Of a stretch of 38,393 nucleotides of DNA, positions 33,446 through 38,393 are shown in pieces. The number at the start of each line of letters is the position of its first letter. The stretch's first letter is position 1. This stretch comes from CAZCAC01 sp964496575. Its GTDB lineage: Bacteria > Planctomycetota > UBA1135 > GCA-002686595. The DNA is taken from NCBI GenBank assembly GCA_964496575.1, contig CAZCAC010000084.1, positions 1-38,393 of the forward strand. Direction: 5' to 3'. The translations under genes were made by a program, and so were the position numbers. Under the pieces are notes generated by a model. It did not search any database. It was not told where the DNA came from and was given only the letters and a program-made list of their open reading frames with translations.

Positions 33446-36400
33446 TCACTGCCCCACGCCGGGTTCGTGCCACAACGACCGCCAGTACCGGCGGTCGGTC
33501 TCGTAGACGTCGATGGGACGGCGGGCCGGGTCGCGGCCGGCGGGCAGGACGCCGAAGCGCACCATCTCCCGGACGTACTCGGGGCGCGGCTCGAAACCCT
33601 CCATGTCGAATCGCTTGATCTCGTGCAGCCGTGTCTGCGCGGCTCGCAAGTGGGCGAGGATCACCTGGTAGTCGGGGTCGTCGACCGAGCAGAAGACGAC
33701 CGGATGCTGGACCGGACGAGGGGCTTTGCTCCGATCCTCGGTGATCATCTCCGGAGCCGACGACGTGCCCACGGCATAGCCGCCCGATTCACGGGCGAGC
33801 GGGGTCATCAAGAGCAGTGACTCCTCCGGCTGCGTAAGATCGAAGACGGTGTGTCGCGAGAACCTGCTGGTCGGCCGCTGCCAGCCCTCCAGGTCGCCAA
33901 AGCCGTCCACCGGAACGGAATCGGTGACGGACCGTGGGAGCATGGCACCGTGGCACGCGGCACACCGGCGTTCGATCGATTCCGTGGCGGGTCGCGTCGT
34001 CGGCCAGTCATCGGCCATCTCGCGGATCGGCTCGTTGTTGCGCCACCAGCCTCCGATCTGCCCCGTTCCGTAGGCGGCGTAGGTGCCCGCATACTGCGCC
34101 GCGGTGTCGATCCACAGGCGGACCAGGGTCTGTTCCTCGCGGCTCAGCTCGACCTCATGGTGGCTCCCGTCGATCTTGTCCATGAGCGGCGATGCGGAGC
34201 TGTACATCGTGTACGGCTCATCATTGCCAATGGGGCGGCCATCGACGTTCTCGATCCCCTCCCAGCGATACCCGGCCCCGTCGGTGATCTGCCGGTGCAG
34301 GATCAGGTTGTAGTAGGCCAGCGAGTACGTCGGACCCCGGTGACCGGTCAGCACGATCCCGCCTTCGCGCTTCTCCGCGTCGTGGCAGGACACGCAATGC
34401 CGGTCGAGGATCGGCTGAACGTCGCGAGGGAAGTCGATGATCTCCGGCACGCCTGCGATCGGTTCGATCCGACTGGGGGCGGGGCGTCGCGCCCGCCGAC
34501 CGAGCAGCGAGGGCGGCGACTGGGTCCGGCGCTCGTGACAGCCGACGCATCCCCGCTGTTCGCCGGGCTGCAGTGTCACGAAGCTGCGCATCTGCTTCAC
34601 GGACCGGTCCTGCCCGTCGAGCAACGCGAAGTACAGGCTACGCAGCGGTGGAGCCTCGAAGCACGCCGATCCATCTTTGGCCACAGGAACGGTGCCCAGG
34701 ATGCGCTTGAGGGTCCACGAGCCGCCGTGAGCGATGGGCGTGGTGCCGCCGCCGTGGTAGTTGGCGGGCTTGGGCAGATCCTCGAGGACCAGCAGCTTCT
34801 CGATGCTCCCCCGCTTCACACCCCGCATCTTCCGACCTTCGTAGACATCGGCGACGAATAGGGTCGCGCTGTTCGCGGACAGGTCCACCAGCGAGGGAAG
34901 GACTGGTTCGCGGGGGCGGGGCGTCAGCGGGCGCGGTTCGTGGACCATCCGGGGGCCCGTGTAGAGGGTCACCCTCTCCCCCGAATCGCTCAACAGCTCG
35001 ATCGTATTGTGACGGGCCACGAGAAAGGCGTGGGCCGAGACCGGAAACGGGTCTCGATGACCGCGCTCTCCCGCCGGCGAGATGCGCTTCAGACGCTCGG
35101 GCGCATTCGGTCCGCCACGTGCCGAGACGACCATCACCTGCCCTGCATGCTCGTTGGAACCGTGATAGCCCGAGTCGATGAACACGGCGTCGCGAGTCCC
35201 GGGGATCGGTTGCGCGTCGATGAACACTCCCCCCGGTGTCTGGTTTCCGAAGTAGACCCGTGCCCCGGTCCCGTCCGGGTTCATCGTCCAGAGGTGGTGG
35301 AACGACACTGCATCGCGGTTCACGTACTCCCAGCGCGTGTAGAGGATCCGTCCGTCCGGCAGGATGCTCGGTGTGTTCTCGGTGACGGCTCCCGAGGACA
35401 GCATCCGCATCCCGGAACCGTCGGCGTTGCAGCGGTACATCACGGCCACCGGGGCGAGCCAGCACAGCACGTACCGCTTGCAGCGAGAAGAGCAGAACGC
35501 GATCCCGCCGTCGGGCAGGTAGCACGGCTCCACGTCGTCCCAGTCCCCGCTGGTGATCTGCCGCAGACCCGTTCCGTCGGCTTCGATCTCGTACAGGTTG
35601 TAGTGGTGCGTGCCACCCTTGCGGTACGAGAAGACGATCCGCTGCGCGTCCCAACGGACCGCCGGATCCCGGATCCCACCCCCGGGATCGTTCAGCAGCT
35701 CCGTGATCTCACCGGTATTCGGATCGAGCCGGCAGAGCCGCGCCCCGTCTTCGCCGTGGAGCCACTCGTTCTCGTCGGTGCAGGCGTAGCCGAAGTTCGC
35801 GTAGTAGTGCCGGCTCGGATCGCGCCCCGGATGGCGTTCGGCGAAGACGATGTCCGGGAGGGCGCCGACGCCCAGGCGAGCGCATTCGTCCCTCCGCCGG
35901 GCCGCCTCCTGGTGGCGTCTTGCCCGCTCGACCTCGCGAAGTTCCTCGGCCCGCGCATCGTGGTGGGCGGCGATCTCCTCGGCAGCGAGCGCTCGACCCC
36001 AGATCGCCACCTCGTCCACGTAGCCGCGGAAGCGATTCGCCTCGCTCGGGATCCCGTACGAATCACCGATGCCCAGCCCTTCGCCCTGCACCGACCGGAT
36101 CGTTCCGTCGTACCGCGCGGTTCCGACCGGTACTCCGTTCAGGTAGACGGTGAGGGTGCCCGTTCGTTCGGCCACGCCCACCAGGTGGAACCATCGTCCG
36201 GGGGTGATGCCCCCTCCTTCCGCGGCGATGATCGCTCCCCCTTCCGTGTGGTGATAGAGGCTGGCCGAGCCTTCGTGGATCGCCAGGTGGTATGCGTATT
36301 CGGGCGCCGCCCCCCAGCGCAGCACCAGTCGGCTCCAGGTCGAGATCTCGGTGGGCTGGATCCACGCCTCGATCGTGTAGCTCGGCCCCAGCCGCAGATC

Positions 36401-36661
36401 GTCTGAAGCCCCAGCCACCAGGTACCGAGCGTCGCCCGGTTTCACTCCCAGGGCCACGGCCATTCCCGACACCCCCGGCACCTCGGCGTTCCCGACGAAT
36501 CGCACACTGCCTTCCCGGGCCGTCAGCGTGTCAGTCGACCGACCGGCCGTATCCCTCAACGCGCCATCGAAGTTCCAGAGGCAAACCGGCTCCTGATCCT
36601 CGGGCGCCGCCCCGGATGCTCCGAGCATCGTCAGCAGAAGGATGATCGCGGGTTGCAGCAT
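33446..36661 (-). CDS. HzsA-related c-type cytochrome protein with LamG domain
   Basis: A 1071-residue exported protein. The start ATG 36661 gives the signal peptide MLQPAIILLLTMLGASGAAP; the longer GTG frame to 36799 runs into the region of the IS element and is rejected. Residues about 25-235 are a LamG/concanavalin-like domain (VCLWNFDGALRDTAG, SYTIEAWIQPTEIS, FRGYVDEVAIWGRAL). Residues about 260-640 are TolB/YVTN-like propeller repeats (SYRKGGTHHYNLYEIEADG, WTMNPDGTGARVYFGN). The C-terminal part resembles the hydrazine synthase alpha-subunit middle region as it occurs in many Planctomycetota, with three CxxCH haem sites near 705 (CVGCH), 756 (CVSCH) and 900 (CAACH). Most such proteins lie outside anammox bacteria, so a role in hydrazine synthesis is not implied. 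Probably periplasmic redox or polymer-associated. Confidence 0.82.
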   Translation of the reverse strand: MLQPAIILLLTMLGASGAAPEDQEPVCLWNFDGALRDTAGRSTDTLTAREGSVRFVGNAEVPGVSGMAVALGVKPGDARYLVAGASDDLRLGPSYTIEAWIQPTEISTWSRLVLRWGAAPEYAYHLAIHEGSASLYHHTEGGAIIAAEGGGITPGRWFHLVGVAERTGTLTVYLNGVPVGTARYDGTIRSVQGEGLGIGDSYGIPSEANRFRGYVDEVAIWGRALAAEEIAAHHDARAEELREVERARRHQEAARRRDECARLGVGALPDIVFAERHPGRDPSRHYYANFGYACTDENEWLHGEDGARLCRLDPNTGEITELLNDPGGGIRDPAVRWDAQRIVFSYRKGGTHHYNLYEIEADGTGLRQITSGDWDDVEPCYLPDGGIAFCSSRCKRYVLCWLAPVAVMYRCNADGSGMRMLSSGAVTENTPSILPDGRILYTRWEYVNRDAVSFHHLWTMNPDGTGARVYFGNQTPGGVFIDAQPIPGTRDAVFIDSGYHGSNEHAGQVMVVSARGGPNAPERLKRISPAGERGHRDPFPVSAHAFLVARHNTIELLSDSGERVTLYTGPRMVHEPRPLTPRPREPVLPSLVDLSANSATLFVADVYEGRKMRGVKRGSIEKLLVLEDLPKPANYHGGGTTPIAHGGSWTLKRILGTVPVAKDGSACFEAPPLRSLYFALLDGQDRSVKQMRSFVTLQPGEQRGCVGCHERRTQSPPSLLGRRARRPAPSRIEPIAGVPEIIDFPRDVQPILDRHCVSCHDAEKREGGIVLTGHRGPTYSLAYYNLILHRQITDGAGYRWEGIENVDGRPIGNDEPYTMYSSASPLMDKIDGSHHEVELSREEQTLVRLWIDTAAQYAGTYAAYGTGQIGGWWRNNEPIREMADDWPTTRPATESIERRCAACHGAMLPRSVTDSVPVDGFGDLEGWQRPTSRFSRHTVFDLTQPEESLLLMTPLARESGGYAVGTSSAPEMITEDRSKAPRPVQHPVVFCSVDDPDYQVILAHLRAAQTRLHEIKRFDMEGFEPRPEYVREMVRFGVLPAGRDPARRPIDVYETDRRYWRSLWHEPGVGQ

Positions 36662-36696
36662 TGTCACTCGAAGTCCCGATCCACCCACGATATCAG

Positions 36697-38393
36697 CCCA
36701 CCGTATTCGCCTGATGTCGCCAGAAGCCCCCAACGGGTGGTCCCAACTCGCGTAGTGGTAAGTGCTTAGAAAACCGCACCCCGAGCCAGGATCCTCCACC
36801 CGATGGGTGACTCCCAGCCTACCGCCATACGTCCAGACTTCAACGGCTCGCTCGGCATCGAGGGGCGTCCCGATCGCCTGACCTCGAACGGTGGCACGGT
36901 CGTTCTTCGGGAGCTTGATGATCGCCTTGGGGTGAGCGTTTCGCTCGCGTCACGGCTGACCGACTCGCGGAGTCCATCCCGGGTGCGGCACAGCTTGAGG
37001 GAACTACTTCGGTCGTGGATCTACACGATGGCCACCGACCGGACTCATGCGAGCGCCGTGGACGAGTTGTCCGAGGATGCTGGACTGCGCATGGCGTCCT
37101 CGGATCGCCGTGGGCTTTCGATGCTGGAAGAAGGGAGTCGATTGGCTTCGCAGCCGACGCGCTCGCGGTTGCTTGCGAACCTCTCCAGTGACTCCAACCT
37201 TGAGGTACTCGAGGCCGGCGTCTTCGACTCTGCAGCTCGCTCGATACTGTCGATGGGCGGTGGGCGCAAGTTGGAGCACGCAACGCTGGACATCGACTCG
37301 TATCCGCACGAGATCCACGGCCATCAGCCCGGTTCGGATCACAACGGGCACTACCGGATGCGCTGCTATCACCCACTCGGCGTCATGCTGGGGGAAACGG
37401 GGCACTGGCTCGCCCTGAAGCTGCGACCGGGAAACGTGCACACGGCTCACGATGCGACTGAGCTACTACTGCCCTTGATCGATCGGACGAAAGAGGAGAT
37501 CGCGGAGAGTGTCAGCGTGCGCGGCGACGCTGGGTTCGTCGGGCCGGACCTCCTCGAGGATCTCGAGGAACGTGGGATTTGGTACGCATTCCGCCTGATC
37601 AAGGACAGTCGATTGCGCGAATGGGAAGAGATCCACGCGCGCCGACCTCCAGGGAGGCGTCCTGCAAAGCCTAGGACGTGGTGCCATGACATCGAACATC
37701 GCGCGGACACCTGGCCGCACAAGCGCCGCGTCGTCCTCGTGGTCCAGGAGCGCCCGGAGGAGCTGTTCCTGCACACCTTCTTCATCGTGACCAGCTTCAC
37801 GCGCAAGGAGATGAGCGCGGACGAGGTCCTCGACTACTACCGAGAACGCGGCACGATGGAGGGACACATCGGCGAGCATCAGTCCGTCGTGAATGGCGCA
37901 CTCTCCAGCACGAACCGGCCGAAGAGTCACATCAAGCATCGTGAGATTGGCGAACGCGCCGAGCCGATCGACGCTGAGGCGGCGAACGCGGCTGCACTTT
38001 GCCTGCATGGCATCGCCTACAACCTGCTCAACACGCTACGACTCTTGGGCGGAACGTCGGGAAACGTCGACGAGAACTCCGGCCTTCACCTACGCCGCGC
38101 CCGTCGAATCCTGCTGAACGTGGCCGGTCGTGTGATCATCTCCGCCAGGCGTGCGACGCTGATCGTCTCGGAGCGAACAGCAGCCGTCTGGGCGCGGCTG
38201 TGGAAAGCACTGCGGAAACTCGAGCCGCAACCCGCCCTCCCCTGACCACGACAACCCGCCGGAAAGCTACGCGACCCATCCTGGGGGAAAGGGGGCACTA
38301 TGCGCGGAGCACGCGACTTCCGTGCCATGGCCCCAGACCCCGCAGCTCGACCTCAAAACAACGGAGAAATATCAGCCTCCTGAATATGCCGGG
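36697..38393 (+). mobile_element. IS1380-family insertion sequence, right end at window edge
   Basis: About 1.7 kb around the transposase, matching the usual size of IS1380 elements. The window end, read inward as CCCGGCATATTCAGG, resembles 36697-36708 (CCCACCGTATTC; 9 of 12) and, after a four-base gap, GCCTGATGT against GGCTGATAT (7 of 9). These are candidate imperfect terminal inverted repeats. If they are right, the element begins 35 bases upstream of the HzsA-related start codon and the window stops exactly at its other tip. No target duplication can be checked because the right flank is absent. Confidence 0.5.
36803..38245 (+). CDS. IS1380-family DDE transposase
   Basis: A 480-residue transposase from ATG 36803. 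It begins with the IS1380 pattern DFNGSLGIEGRPDRLTSNGG and VRHSLRELLRSWIYTMATDR. The first catalytic Asp is in LDIDSYPHEIHGHQPG (followed by GHYRMRCYHPL), the second in VRGDAGFVGPDLLEDL, and the acidic third residue in the YREYG-like motif YYRERGTMEGHIGE. All three are present, so the enzyme could be active. No frameshift or stop interrupts it. The length matches full-size family members (about 420-480). The start has no obvious ribosome-binding site. Confidence 0.9.
   Translation: MGDSQPTAIRPDFNGSLGIEGRPDRLTSNGGTVVLRELDDRLGVSVSLASRLTDSRSPSRVRHSLRELLRSWIYTMATDRTHASAVDELSEDAGLRMASSDRRGLSMLEEGSRLASQPTRSRLLANLSSDSNLEVLEAGVFDSAARSILSMGGGRKLEHATLDIDSYPHEIHGHQPGSDHNGHYRMRCYHPLGVMLGETGHWLALKLRPGNVHTAHDATELLLPLIDRTKEEIAESVSVRGDAGFVGPDLLEDLEERGIWYAFRLIKDSRLREWEEIHARRPPGRRPAKPRTWCHDIEHRADTWPHKRRVVLVVQERPEELFLHTFFIVTSFTRKEMSADEVLDYYRERGTMEGHIGEHQSVVNGALSSTNRPKSHIKHREIGERAEPIDAEAANAAALCLHGIAYNLLNTLRLLGGTSGNVDENSGLHLRRARRILLNVAGRVIISARRATLIVSERTAAVWARLWKALRKLEPQPALP

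Noticed and set aside
33446..36661. Anammox hydrazine synthase
   Set aside because: Only a distant HzsA-like region is seen; beta and gamma subunits are absent and a LamG domain is fused.
1..38393. CRISPR arrays, tRNA or rRNA genes, prophage genes
   Set aside because: No regularly spaced short repeats, no cloverleaf-like sequence and no phage structural or integrase genes were recognised by reading.

Overview
The window looks like a high-GC chromosomal segment of a Planctomycetota-like bacterium. The clearest hints are two C-terminal modules that I remember from secreted proteins of that phylum (a YCxxK-NSxGC module and a CPCxND...FNLSNG module), an ECF sigma factor overlapping a Ser/Thr kinase-TPR gene, a LamG/HzsA-related c-type cytochrome protein, a poly-Gly lipoprotein with FG-GAP repeats, and many GTG/TTG starts. 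This placement is inference; no rRNA or other universal marker gene is present.

Layout. 3-1835: the 3' part of a membrane-anchored protein of unknown function and a small zinc-ribbon protein. 1956-5471 (minus): a full-length DnaE-family polymerase. 6082-8773: a DUF4062-TM-TPR protein divergent from a SUMF1/FGE-fold gene broken by two amber codons. 9153-11685 (minus): an amino-acid permease plus saccharopine-dehydrogenase-like operon. 11880-15139 (minus): a BlaI-type repressor, an M56 membrane metallopeptidase and a membrane-anchored LTxxQ protein, with a promoter and two phased candidate BlaI operators upstream. 15319-18965: a rearranged block holding the 5' part of an IS630 transposase gene, a 2762-bp copy of the middle of dnaE and the 3' end of an otherwise missing gene. 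18966-26932: a secreted beta-propeller protein, two FG-GAP proteins and a tightly packed three-gene operon with an SMI1/KNR4 protein. 26952-29971 (minus): a kinase-TPR gene and its ECF sigma factor. 30616-31733: a frameshifted FG-GAP-like gene. 31789-36661 (minus): an acyl-CoA synthetase and the LamG/HzsA-related cytochrome. 36697-38393: an IS1380-family element, near or at whose tip the window ends.

Most notable observations. (1) Positions 2688-5449 recur at 15477-18238 with no difference that I could find by reading. The second copy is fused in frame behind the DNA-binding half of an IS630 transposase, giving a 1192-codon open frame that keeps the polymerase active-site aspartates but loses the DnaE C-terminus. 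This is either a very recent rearrangement or an assembly chimera, and reads across the junctions would decide. (2) The BlaI-M56 system has no penicillin-binding sensor; its periplasmic part appears to consist of repeated SHOCT-like helical hairpins, and it is co-transcribed with a Spy/CpxP-like LTxxQ protein, which suggests an envelope-stress switch rather than beta-lactam resistance. (3) The SUMF1-fold gene is intact in frame except for two TAG codons, both where Trp is expected.

No tRNA, rRNA, CRISPR array or prophage genes were recognised. Coordinates of starts were adjusted by ribosome-binding sites, overlaps and domain starts, as explained per entry.
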